Below, piece after piece: positions 46,714 to 54,463 of a stretch of 64,000 bases of DNA; position 1 is the stretch's first letter, and each line of letters opens with the position of its first letter. The stretch lies in NCBI RefSeq assembly GCF_001984175.1, contig NZ_MTQP01000065.1, positions 124,001 to 188,000 of the forward strand, written 5' to 3'. This DNA is from Saccharothrix sp. ALI-22-I (lineage in GTDB: Bacteria; Actinomycetota; Actinomycetes; Mycobacteriales; Pseudonocardiaceae). The notes below the pieces were generated by a model. It saw only the letters and a list, made by a program, of their open reading frames with translations, searched no databases and had not been told where the DNA came from. The position numbers were made by a program, and so were the translations under genes.

Positions 46714-47147
46714 GTCGTCACCAGCTTATCGGCAGGCTTCAGCAGGCCGATGCCGAGGGACACCACACCCGCCGCCAGGCTCAGTCCACCGAGGTAGAGC
46801 AGCACGATCAGGCCGTTGGCCTCGGTCACGCCCGTACCCAGCGCGGACAGGAAGAACCCGGCCGGCATGAAGATCGCGGCCACGGGCACGCCCAGCCGCG
46901 TGACCCACCCGAGCGTGCCGCGCACGTCCGCCACGTCGGCGTAGAGCAGGCACACCAGGCCCAGGATCAGCAGCACGCCGGCGTGCGCGTGACCAGCGCG
47001 GAAGAAGGACTGCTGGAACTCGGTCAGCTCCACCTCGCCCTGCACCACGGTGGTCATGAACCGACCGCCGAACTCGACGCCGACGATGCTCAGCAACAAC
47101 ACGCCCGCCAGCCGGCGGGAGGCGAGGGACAACCGGATGGCGGCCAT
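46704..47147 (-). CDS. Four-helix membrane protein of unknown function
   Basis: 147 residues with four hydrophobic helices (LAGVLLLSIVGVEFGG; HAGVLLILGLVCLLYADV; LGVPVAAIFMPAGFFLSAL; LIVLLYLGGLSLAAGVVSLG). A conserved-looking loop FFRAGHAHAG contains two histidines and recalls small actinobacterial membrane proteins with possible haem or metal sites, but I cannot name the family with confidence. ATG at 47147 has GGAGGAG upstream. Its stop codon TAG lies inside the 5' end of the downstream tRNA (10-base overlap). Confidence 0.75.
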   Translation of the reverse strand: MAAIRLSLASRRLAGVLLLSIVGVEFGGRFMTTVVQGEVELTEFQQSFFRAGHAHAGVLLILGLVCLLYADVADVRGTLGWVTRLGVPVAAIFMPAGFFLSALGTGVTEANGLIVLLYLGGLSLAAGVVSLGIGLLKPADKLVTTGS

Positions 47148-47262
47148 GACGCTCCTCCACTTGAATGGAAACATCGTTATGGAACCATCGACCGGCCGGT
47201 CCGGTCAACGGCGTTCCGGCGTCTGATCTACGGTTGTGCCCAGACCGCAGCTAGGAGGAGAT

Positions 47263-47484
47263 GTGGCCCGCGATCCCGACACCATCCAGCGCGAGATCGA
47301 GCAGGCTCGTGACGCGCTGGCCGCGACCCTGGACGAGCTGGGGACCAGGGCGAATCCCCAGCGCTTCGTCGAGTCCGGCAAGGAGAGCGTGCGCGCGAAG
47401 CTCGACGAACCCAAGATCCGGTACTCGCTGATCGCGGTGGCCGTGCTCGTCGGGTTCGCCTTGCTGCGCAAGCTCTTCCGGTGA
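47263..47484 (+). CDS. DUF3618 membrane-anchored small protein
   Basis: 73 residues. ARDPDTIQREIEQARDALAA is the DUF3618 signature (RDP..I...I...R..L), followed by TLDELGTRANPQRF and one C-terminal hydrophobic helix (LIAVAVLVGFALLRKLF). Function unknown; in actinobacteria the family sits next to DUF1469/phage-holin-like proteins, which is not the case here. The GTG start has GGAGGAG 3-4 bases upstream. Confidence 0.88.
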   Translation: MARDPDTIQREIEQARDALAATLDELGTRANPQRFVESGKESVRAKLDEPKIRYSLIAVAVLVGFALLRKLFR

Positions 47485-47485
47485 C

Positions 47486-48100
47486 CTAATGCCCCTTGGC
47501 GACGAGGGGCAGCAGCACCTGATCCACCACGCGGTCCACGAACGCGAGGTCCAATGGGTCACCGGTGAGCATCAACCGGTAGATCAGGGCCGCGCCCGCG
47601 ATTTCGACCGCCATGCCGCGCGGCGCGTCCTGGCGCAGTTCGCCACGTTCCTCGGCGCGCTCCAGGATGCGGCGCAGCACGTCGCGCTGCGCGATGAGGA
47701 ACGTGTCGCGGAACGCCGCCGCCAGCTCCGGCTCGTGCGGCAGCTCGCCGACCAGCGCCTGCGCCGCCTTGCCGATCGGGCCGGACAGGAACGCGGCGAA
47801 CGCGCTCAGGAACTCCCGCAGGTCGCCGCCGAGCGATCCGGTGTCCGGCTCGGCCAGGTTCTGCTGCGCCAGCTGTGTGCACGTGTCGATGACCAGGTCG
47901 AGCTTGGACTCCCACCGCCGGTAGATCGTCGCCTTGCCCGCACGGGCGCGTGCCGCGACGGCGTCCATCGTCAACGCCCGGTAGCCGACTTCGGCCATCA
48001 CTTCCAGCGCCGCCTGCCGCAGCGCGTCGTCCCGGCTGGCGTCCCTCGGTCTGCCTCGCTGTGGGGTCCGTGCCGGCCCGCTGTACACCGGTGTGGCCAT
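47486..48100 (-). CDS. TetR/AcrR-family transcriptional regulator
   Basis: 204 residues. The N-terminal HTH (about 25-70) reads ALEVMAEVGYRALTMDAVA and GKATIYRRWESKLDLV, typical of TetR regulators. The C-terminal ligand domain belongs to the TetR_C group with ALVGELPHEPELAAAFRD. The ATG at 48100 has AGGAG 8 bases upstream. It ends 1 base after the DUF3618 gene (convergent). No target gene is adjacent. Confidence 0.92.
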   Translation of the reverse strand: MATPVYSGPARTPQRGRPRDASRDDALRQAALEVMAEVGYRALTMDAVAARARAGKATIYRRWESKLDLVIDTCTQLAQQNLAEPDTGSLGGDLREFLSAFAAFLSGPIGKAAQALVGELPHEPELAAAFRDTFLIAQRDVLRRILERAEERGELRQDAPRGMAVEIAGAALIYRLMLTGDPLDLAFVDRVVDQVLLPLVAKGH

Positions 48101-48622
48101 TTTGCGCTCCTGTCGCCTTTGGCCGGACATCCTAGGCCGCGGCGCCCGGGGTTCAGACTTCGATCACCTGCTCATGAGCGGTACTCGCTTCGGTTTCACC
48201 CGTTGGGGTGGTGGCGGGAGGTCCGCGCGGGGGTGGGCAGGTAGGCCACCGAGAACACGAACGCGTCGCCGTTCAGCAGGTGTGCGACAGCCGGTCGGTG
48301 CACCCGACCGCGATCTCGCCCAATCGTCGCCATCGCGCCGGTAGTTCGCGGTGATGGTGAGTGTGGACATGCCTCGGCCTTTCGTCCGTCGTACTTACCC
48401 ATCTGACCGGCGTTCGGCGGCGAAATCGTGCTCTGTCCTTCCATCGAGTGAGGAGTGTTCCTTCGGAGGTGTGGTTTCGTGTCCGGTGCTCGGGTCCCCT
48501 GCGCGTGGCAATCCGAAGAGGTGGTCACGAAACGGATGTACTCGGAGTGCTTGATCGATAACGCGAGGTTGCGGACTTTCCGGCAGACCATATGGAGCAA
48601 ATCTTTGGTCCGGGAGGTCTTG
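48101..48622. other. 520-bp region without a convincing gene
   Basis: A possible 68-codon leftward ORF (48164-48370, starting MSTLTITANYRRDGDDW) has a plausible start but quickly loses any recognisable pattern, and a shifted frame (AHLLNGDAFVFSVAYLP) looks more protein-like, so this may be a frameshifted remnant. The stretch 48400-48620 is less GC-rich than the surroundings and probably contains the promoter of the small secreted-protein gene. Confidence 0.4.
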
Positions 48623-48804
48623 ATGAGTCGTCGTTCGACCGTTGCAGTGTGCCTGGCGTTCGGGGGTGCTGGCGGCGCCCGGTGTGGCGTCGGCCGAACC
48701 GTCGTGGGACCCCCCACGTGCCGCCCTACGTGCTCGACGTGGCTCGCGGGCAGGACATGCTCGCTGGCACGCTGATGGTCCTGCTCAGCCGCCGGCGCGC
48801 GTGA
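48623..48804 (+). pseudogene. Frameshifted small secreted protein
   Basis: ATG at 48623 with GGGAGG upstream begins a signal peptide (MSRRSTVAVCLAF). Removing one G from the G5 run at 48662-48666 continues it as GVLAAPGVASAEPSWD. Removing one C from the C6 run at 48710-48715 then continues as PHVPPYVLDVARGQDMLAG and MVLLSRRRA to a stop at 48804. Both breaks are +1 in homopolymers, so either a recent pseudogene or sequencing errors. The restored protein would be about 59 residues, secreted and of unknown function. Confidence 0.55.
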
Positions 48805-48806
48805 TC

Positions 48807-49415
48807 TCAGGCCGTGAGCCGGCTAGCCACGCCCTTCCACACGACGTCCATGATGTACCTGGTCGCGAGCGCCGGTCCCACCTCGGGCCTGCGCTCGCAC
48901 CACAGCGCCAGCCGTTCCGCCGAACCCACGATGACCTCGGCGAACGCCTCCGCCTCGACCGGGTCCACGTCGGAGGAGAAGCCCGTGATCACCGCCGCGA
49001 TCAGGTCGGTCTGCTGCCGCCGGATGCCCTCGACCTCCGTCACGGTCGACGGCACGGTGATCGCGGCCTCCTGTCGCAGCAACGCCCACGACTGCTTGTG
49101 CTCGCCGATGAACTCGAAGAACGCCATCAGGCCGTGCCGCATCGCCTCTTCCGGCCCTTCCGTGCCGGTGAAGGCCCGGTGCGTGCGGTCGAGCAGTTCC
49201 GCGCGCGCCCGGTGGATGCACGCGATGAGCAGGCCCTCCTTGGAGCCGAAGTACTCGTAGAGCATCGGCTTGGACACGCCGACCTGTTCGGCGATCTCGT
49301 CCATCGACGCCGCCTGGTACCCGCGTTCGGCGAAGACGCCCTCGGCGATGTCGAGCATCTGCGCCATGCGCTGGGCCTTCGGCATGCGCCGGCGGCTCGG
49401 CTCGGTGGAGGTCAC
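48807..49415 (-). CDS. TetR/AcrR-family transcriptional regulator
   Basis: 202 residues. HTH region MLDIAEGVFAERGYQAASMDEIAEQVGVSKPMLYEYFGSKEGL-like (about 20-63) is a standard TetR N-terminus. The C-terminal domain contains WALLRQEAAITVPS and a final helix WCERRPEVGP. It starts with GTG and diverges from the monooxygenase at 49502 with an 86-base gap containing a palindrome, so it most likely represses that gene and itself. Confidence 0.92.
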   Translation of the reverse strand: MTSTEPSRRRMPKAQRMAQMLDIAEGVFAERGYQAASMDEIAEQVGVSKPMLYEYFGSKEGLLIACIHRARAELLDRTHRAFTGTEGPEEAMRHGLMAFFEFIGEHKQSWALLRQEAAITVPSTVTEVEGIRRQQTDLIAAVITGFSSDVDPVEAEAFAEVIVGSAERLALWCERRPEVGPALATRYIMDVVWKGVASRLTA

Positions 49416-49464
49416 GAAGTCGAGACTACCGGAGACTACCGAAGGTAACTTACTTCCAGTAACC

Positions 49465-49476
49465 TACTCGCGAGTA
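49465..49476. promoter_or_regulatory. Palindrome TACTCGCGAGTA between tetR and the monooxygenase gene
   Basis: A perfect 12-bp palindrome lies 26 bases before the monooxygenase ATG and 50 bases from the regulator start. Close by are the tandem repeat GAGACTACCG (49422 and 49432) and an imperfect inverted pair GGTAAC...GTAACC (49444-49464). This arrangement fits a TetR operator over divergent promoters. Confidence 0.55.
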
Positions 49477-49501
49477 TGTAGCCGGACGTTGGAGGACGGG
49501 C

Positions 49502-50989
49502 ATGCACCGAGCGGTCAAAGTCCTGGTCGTCGGCACGGGCTTCGCGGGCCTGGGCATGGCGATCGAGCTCAAGCGCACCGGGGAACGCGACTTCGTCGTG
49601 CTGGAGAAGGCGAACGACCTCGGCGGCACCTGGCGGGACAACTCCTACCCCGGCTGCGCCTGTGACGTCCCGTCGCACATGTACTCGTTCTCGTTCGAGC
49701 TCAACCCGCGCTGGACGCGCATGTTCGCCCGGCAGCCGGAGATCTGGGACTACCTCAAGCGGGTGGCCGAGAAGTACGGGCTGCGCGAGTACATCCGGTT
49801 CAACAGCAAGGTGAACGGCGCCCGTTGGGACGAGGACGCGAAGGTCTGGCACGTCACCACCGCGAACGGCGACACGTACACCGCGAAGTCGGTGGTGGCG
49901 GGCGTCGGGGCGTTGCACATCCCGAACATCCCGACCCTGCCGGGCATCGACCGGTTCGAGGGCAAGACGTTTCACTCGGCCGAGTGGGACCACGGCTACG
50001 ACCTCAAGGGCAAGAAGGTCGCCGTGGTTGGCACGGGGGCGTCCGCGATCCAGTTCGTGCCGCAGATCGCGGACGACGTCGCGCGGCTGACGTTGTTCCA
50101 GCGCACGCCGCCGTGGATCATGCCCAAGGTCGACCGGGCCATCAACACGTGGGAGCAGAGGCTGTTCCGGGCCCTGCCGATCACGCAGCGGCTGTACCGG
50201 AACCTCGTGTACTGGACGCGGGAGTCGAGCGCGCTCGGCTTCGCGGTGAACCCGAAGATCATGGAGTTCGCGCAGGGCATCGCCAAGCGGCACATGCGCG
50301 GTCAGGTCGAGGACGAGGCGTTGCGGGCCAAGCTGACGCCCGACTACACCCTGGGCTGCAAGCGGGTGCTGCTCAGCAACGACTACTACCCGGCGTTGAA
50401 CAAGCCCAACGTGGACGTGGTGACCGACGGAATCGCCGAGGTGCGGGCGCACAGCGTGGTGGACCGGGCGGGCGTCGAGCACGAGGTCGACGTGATCATC
50501 TACGGCACCGGGTTCCACGTGGTCGACTCGTTCGACTACCTGGACGTCACCGGGAAGGGTGGCGTGGACCTGGCCGGGAAGTGGCGGGAGAAGGGCATCG
50601 AGACCTACTACGGGATCACGGTCTCGGGCTTCCCGAACCTGTTCTTCCTGCTCGGGCCGAACACCGGTCTGGGGCACAACTCGGTGGTGTTCATGATCGA
50701 GTCGCAGATCCGGTACGTCCGCCAGTGCCTGGAGCTGCTGGACCGGCACCAGGCCGACGAGCTGGACGTGCGCCCCGACGTGCAGGCCCGGTTCAACCGG
50801 CAGTTGCAGCGCAAGCTGACCAGGGGCGTGTGGACCGAGGGCGGTTGCAAGAGCTGGTACCTCGACGCGCAGGGCATCAACCGGACCGTGTGGCCCGGCT
50901 TCACCTGGCGTTACTGGATGCGCACCAAGACCGTGCGCGCCGAGGACTACACCCTCACCCGAGCCCGCCGCACCCGCGTCCCAGCCTGA
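49502..50989 (+). CDS. Flavin-binding monooxygenase, Baeyer-Villiger type
   Basis: 495 residues. The FAD motif VVGTGFAGLGMAIEL starts the chain, then LGGTWRDNSYPGCACD, the BVMO fingerprint FEGKTFHSAEWDH (F-x-G-x3-H-x3-W-D) near residue 158, and the NADPH motif AVVGTGASAIQFVP. It probably inserts oxygen next to a ketone or oxidises a related substrate using NADPH and O2. A divergent TetR gene suggests substrate-induced expression. The substrate is unknown. Array R8 follows directly after the stop. Confidence 0.92.
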   Translation: MHRAVKVLVVGTGFAGLGMAIELKRTGERDFVVLEKANDLGGTWRDNSYPGCACDVPSHMYSFSFELNPRWTRMFARQPEIWDYLKRVAEKYGLREYIRFNSKVNGARWDEDAKVWHVTTANGDTYTAKSVVAGVGALHIPNIPTLPGIDRFEGKTFHSAEWDHGYDLKGKKVAVVGTGASAIQFVPQIADDVARLTLFQRTPPWIMPKVDRAINTWEQRLFRALPITQRLYRNLVYWTRESSALGFAVNPKIMEFAQGIAKRHMRGQVEDEALRAKLTPDYTLGCKRVLLSNDYYPALNKPNVDVVTDGIAEVRAHSVVDRAGVEHEVDVIIYGTGFHVVDSFDYLDVTGKGGVDLAGKWREKGIETYYGITVSGFPNLFFLLGPNTGLGHNSVVFMIESQIRYVRQCLELLDRHQADELDVRPDVQARFNRQLQRKLTRGVWTEGGCKSWYLDAQGINRTVWPGFTWRYWMRTKTVRAEDYTLTRARRTRVPA

Positions 50990-50994
50990 CCTGA

Positions 50995-51145
50995 CCTGAA
51001 CGTAGAACTCACCGGTCCCGAACGTTCGACTCTCGCGTTCTGAACGTTCAACTCGGGTGTTCCGAACGTTGGACACGCGTGTTCTGGACGTTGGACACGC
51101 GGGTGTGTCCAACGTTGGTGTTCGGTGTGTCCTGCGTTCGGGGTG
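50995..51145. repeat. 22-bp intergenic repeat array R8, five reverse then two forward units
   Basis: Reversed units with cores GAACGTAGAACTC, GAACGTTCGACTC, GAACGTTCAACTC, GAACGTTGGACAC and GGACGTTGGACAC are followed by forward GTGTCCAACGTTG and GTGTCCTGCGTTC. It spans the gap between convergent monooxygenase and gatD genes. Confidence 0.92.
51088..51115. terminator. Hairpin at the orientation switch of array R8
   Basis: ACGTTGGACAC and GTGTCCAACGT form a perfect 11-bp stem with a 6-base loop GCGGGT, between two convergent genes. A bidirectional terminator role is inferred. Confidence 0.6.
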
Positions 51146-51150
51146 GGGGG

Positions 51151-51867
51151 TTAGAGGGGGACGCCGGCGGATTTGGCGCGTTCGGTGCGTAGGCGGGTTA
51201 CGGCGGGGAGGTCGAGGGGTGCGGGCTTGGTGCCGGTGGCCCATTCGATCAGGAGGTCGGCGATCTGGGGGTTGCGGGGCAGCACGGGGCCGTGCAGGTA
51301 GGTGCAGAGGATTCGGCCTTGGACGGCGCCCTCGACGGAGCCGTCGTTGCCGGTGCCCACCTTGACGTGCGCGAGGGGGCGGGCGGAGGGGCCTAGGACG
51401 GTGCGGCCCTGGTGGTTCTCGAAGCCGGTGAGCAGGCCCTCGAACAGGCCGCCGGCGGCGGTCGCGATGACCTCGCCGATGGCGCGGCTGCCGCCCGCGT
51501 GCGAGGTGGAGTCGATCAGCCCGAGACCGGGGTGGGTGACCTGGTCGGCCCGGGTGAACGACTCGCCGAAGATCTGGATGCCCGCACAGACACCGAGGAT
51601 CACGGCGCCACGAGCGGCGGCGTGCTGCATCCCCGGGTGGTCCCGCAGGTGCCGCACGGCCAACGTCTGCGCGGTGTCCTCACCGCCGCCGACGACGTAG
51701 ATGTCGCACGAATTCGGCACCGGCTCGCCGAACCGGATGTTGACGATCTCGGCGGGGATGCCCCGCCACGTCATCCGCTTCTCCAGCACGACCGCGTTGC
51801 CGAAGTCGCCGTACGTGCCCAGCAGGTCGGGCAGCACGAGAGCGATCTGAACCTTGTTGGTGCTCAC
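51151..51867 (-). CDS. gatD: Lipid II isoglutaminyl synthase, glutaminase subunit GatD
   Basis: 238 residues, class I glutamine amidotransferase. The nucleophile lies in LGVCAGIQIFGESF and the catalytic His in TYLHGPVLPRNPQIAD; YVVGGGEDTAQ is also typical of GatD. It releases ammonia from glutamine for MurT, which amidates the alpha-carboxyl of D-Glu in lipid II. The start overlaps the murT stop by 4 bases, and the two subunits form a complex. Confidence 0.95.
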   Translation of the reverse strand: MSTNKVQIALVLPDLLGTYGDFGNAVVLEKRMTWRGIPAEIVNIRFGEPVPNSCDIYVVGGGEDTAQTLAVRHLRDHPGMQHAAARGAVILGVCAGIQIFGESFTRADQVTHPGLGLIDSTSHAGGSRAIGEVIATAAGGLFEGLLTGFENHQGRTVLGPSARPLAHVKVGTGNDGSVEGAVQGRILCTYLHGPVLPRNPQIADLLIEWATGTKPAPLDLPAVTRLRTERAKSAGVPL

Positions 51868-53114
51868 TGGGCGGCCCTCGCGTTCAGGTCGCGGAATGCG
51901 GTGTAGTTGGCGATCACTTCCACCGGTCCGGGCGGCATGGCGTCGATGGCCAGCAACGGGTCCGGCACGATCGTGTGCTCGACCTCCGCGTAGGTCAACC
52001 GGACCGCCAGGTCCGTCGCCCGCTCACCGGACGCGATCACCTGCCGGCCGCGCAGCCGCTCGAACGGCACGTCCCACAGCCACGACAGGTCACGCCCGTC
52101 GGCCTCCTGCGCGTTGATCACGAGCACCGCCGGGTGGTCGGCCTCGCGGACCACGGTCAGCGTCTCGCTCCACCCGGCCGGGTTCTTCGACAGCAGCAAC
52201 CGCGCCCGGTGCCCGGACCGCTGGATCGTCCGGTAGCGACCGGCCACGTTGGACACCGCGCGCAACCGCTGCACGGCCTCCTCGATCGGCACGCCCAGCG
52301 CCGCCGCGGCGGCCGTGGCCATCACCGCGTTGGCCTGGTTGAACTTGCCCGGCAGCCGGAGCGACAGCTCGACCTTCTGGCTGTTCGGCGCGACCAGGTA
52401 CCCGTCGCCGGTCACCCAGTCGGGGCGCGGCCGGGCCAGGTCGCACCCGGTGCAGTGCCAGTGCTCGCCTTCCCAGCGGATCGGGTCGCCGCAGCGCGGG
52501 CACGAGGCGGCGTCGTTGTGCCAGCCCGTCCCGGTGGCGACCCACACCACCTTGGCCGAGTCACGGGCCGCCGACGTCACCATGATGTCGTCGCAGTTGG
52601 CCACCACGACCCCGGTCACCGACGTCAGCGCCGTGCGCAGCGACTTCTCGATGGTGCGCACCTCGCCGACCCGGTCGAGCTGGTCGCGGCTGAGGTTGAG
52701 CAGCACCGCCACGGCCGGTGACGCGGCCCGCACGACCTCGGGGAAATACCCCTCGTCGACCTCCAGCACCGCGTACGGCGCGTCGGGCTGCTTGGACAGC
52801 GCGGTCACGTGCCCGTCGGGCATGTTCGCGCCGCCGTGGTTCGTGGCGACCTCGCCCAGGAACGACATGGCGCGGCTGAGCATCATCGTGCTGGTGGTCT
52901 TGCCGTTGGTCCCGGTCACCAGGGCGACCTGGCGACCGGACGTCAAGTGCGCCAACGCCTGCGGGTCAAGCCGCAGCGCGACCCGGCCGCCGATCATGCC
53001 ACCGGCGCCCAGACCCATCTTCTGCGACAGCTTGGAACTCATGTTGCCCAGTCGCACGGCGGCCGCGGTGCGCAGCGGCAGGCGGGCTGGGTCTGCACCT
53101 GGAGTGTTCGGCAA
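51864..53114 (-). CDS. murT: Lipid II isoglutaminyl synthase, Mur-ligase subunit MurT
   Basis: 416 residues. Mur-ligase P-loop VTGTNGKTTSTMML, a four-Cys zinc ribbon (SCPRCGDPIRW..., HCTGCDLARP) inserted in the central domain as in other MurT proteins, LPGKFNQANAVMATAAA, and a C-terminal DUF1727 region (SKNPAGWSETL, VINAQEADGRDLSWLWD). It activates D-Glu of lipid II with ATP for amidation. The start used is a TTG at 53114 with GGAAG upstream; a later start would shorten the N-terminal segment. GatD is directly downstream. Confidence 0.94.
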   Translation of the reverse strand: MPNTPGADPARLPLRTAAAVRLGNMSSKLSQKMGLGAGGMIGGRVALRLDPQALAHLTSGRQVALVTGTNGKTTSTMMLSRAMSFLGEVATNHGGANMPDGHVTALSKQPDAPYAVLEVDEGYFPEVVRAASPAVAVLLNLSRDQLDRVGEVRTIEKSLRTALTSVTGVVVANCDDIMVTSAARDSAKVVWVATGTGWHNDAASCPRCGDPIRWEGEHWHCTGCDLARPRPDWVTGDGYLVAPNSQKVELSLRLPGKFNQANAVMATAAAAALGVPIEEAVQRLRAVSNVAGRYRTIQRSGHRARLLLSKNPAGWSETLTVVREADHPAVLVINAQEADGRDLSWLWDVPFERLRGRQVIASGERATDLAVRLTYAEVEHTIVPDPLLAIDAMPPGPVEVIANYTAFRDLNARAAQ

Positions 53115-53154
53115 GCGACTTCCTGCACGGTCAGGGGAGAGAGGTCCCCCGATG

Positions 53155-53637
53155 CTACCGGGGGCGGTGGTTGTCCAGCTCCCTCAGGGTCCTGATCAGG
53201 TCCACCGTGCTGAGCTGGCACAACTGCGCCATGTACTCCAGCGCGGGCAGGTCGAGGTGGACCTCGGCCGGTTGGCCGGGCACCAGGTTGGCCAGCCGGC
53301 CCTGCGCCCAGCGGCGCAGCGGCAGCAGTTGCGGTCGCGTGTCGGCGACGACCGTGGCCAGGTCGACCGCGAGATGCCCGGCCGGCGCGTCCCCGAAGAC
53401 GCGTTCGTGCACACGTGCCAGCACCTGGTGCGCGGGCACACCCAGCGCAACACAGATCTCCACCAACCGGACCACCGAGCACTGGCGGGTGCCCAGTTCG
53501 TACGTGGCCAGCGTTTGCAGCGAGATTTCGCTCTGCAGTCGGCGGTTGAGCTCCTTGCGGGTCCATCCGCGCTGCTTGCGCAGGCTGCGCAGCTCATCAC
53601 CGAGCACGCGTTGGTACGCAGCCGTGTCGATCCGCAC
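53155..53637 (-). CDS. XRE-family HTH regulator
   Basis: 160 residues from the GTG at 53637 (GGAGG 8 bases upstream; a TTG two codons earlier is too close to that site). The HTH (about 15-65) reads LRSLRKQRGWTRKELNRRL and SLQTLATYELGTRQCSVVRL. The C-terminal half (about 85-160) is a helical domain with PALEYMAQLCQLSTVDLIRTL. It resembles short BldD-like or developmental regulators of actinomycetes, but I cannot assign it. It lies 40 bases upstream of murT and may be co-transcribed with the envelope genes. Confidence 0.85.
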   Translation of the reverse strand: MRIDTAAYQRVLGDELRSLRKQRGWTRKELNRRLQSEISLQTLATYELGTRQCSVVRLVEICVALGVPAHQVLARVHERVFGDAPAGHLAVDLATVVADTRPQLLPLRRWAQGRLANLVPGQPAEVHLDLPALEYMAQLCQLSTVDLIRTLRELDNHRPR

Positions 53638-53769
53638 CGTCAAGTCCTCCAGTCCCCTGGGGCCCCGACAGACCCCACGCAGATGGAAGGCGCGACATGC
53701 CGATCGCTTACGCGAGATGTCCGAATTAACGCCCGATTGGGCTAATTGAGTGGTACCGAAAGTAGAGTC

Positions 53770-54438
53770 TCACCGCTCCAGGGCGCTGGTGACACCCGGT
53801 TCACGCGGTCCGAGGAAGAGCGGGTCCGGCTTGGCGACCAGTCCGTCCCACATGGCCTTGCCCGCCGCCAGGACCTCCCGGAAGTGCCCGTAGGCGGTGG
53901 GCGCCGGCCACTGCGCCGCCGTGTCGTGCCCCACACCGAACGCCTCGATGCCCGCCGATCGGCACAGCGCCACCGCGCGCGGCAGGTGGAACTCCTGGGT
54001 CACCACCGTCGCCCGTTCGACGCCGAAGATCCGCTTGGCCCGCGTGCACGAGTCCCAGGTGTCCAGGCCCGCGTAGTCGGCCACGACCACGTCCTCGGGC
54101 ACGCCCTGGTCGATCAGGTACGTCCGCATCGCGCTCGGCTCGTCGTACTCGGTGGTGCTGTTGTCGCCGCTGACCAGCACGACTTCGACCTTGCCCCGCT
54201 GGTACAGGTCGGCGGCCACGTCCAACCGGCCGGCCAGCAACGCCGTCGGCGTGCCCGACCTGGTCAGACCCGCGCCGAGGACCAGCGCCACCGGCGCCTC
54301 GGGCACGTCCGCCGCCGCGTGCCGGTAGGACGCGCTGCTGGTCTGCACCCACACCCACGGCGTGGCCACGAGCACGGCGAGCAGCCCGAGCGCGATCAGC
54401 ACCCGCTTCCAGCGCAACCGCTTGATGAAGTTCCCCAT
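53770..54438 (-). CDS. SanA/YdcF-family DUF218 membrane protein
   Basis: 222 residues. One N-terminal membrane helix (VLIALGLLAVLVATPWVWV), then a DUF218 domain: VALVLGAGL, LLAGRLDVAADLYQRGKVEVVLVSGDNSTTEYDEPSAM-like stretch, DYAGLDTWDSCTRA and VVTQEFHLPRAVALCRSAG. SanA-type proteins affect envelope integrity and vancomycin tolerance in E. coli. The ATG at 54438 has GGGGGAGCG just upstream. It follows the LCP gene by 25 bases, which suggests a two-gene envelope operon. Confidence 0.9.
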   Translation of the reverse strand: MGNFIKRLRWKRVLIALGLLAVLVATPWVWVQTSSASYRHAAADVPEAPVALVLGAGLTRSGTPTALLAGRLDVAADLYQRGKVEVVLVSGDNSTTEYDEPSAMRTYLIDQGVPEDVVVADYAGLDTWDSCTRAKRIFGVERATVVTQEFHLPRAVALCRSAGIEAFGVGHDTAAQWPAPTAYGHFREVLAAGKAMWDGLVAKPDPLFLGPREPGVTSALER

Positions 54439-54463
54439 TGAACGCTCCCCCGATCGATCACGG

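Noticed and set aside
48164-48370. 68-codon leftward ORF resembling a small antitoxin-like protein at its start
   Set aside because: Only the first ~17 residues look protein-like; there is no partner toxin gene and a shifted frame looks better, so I did not call it as a gene.
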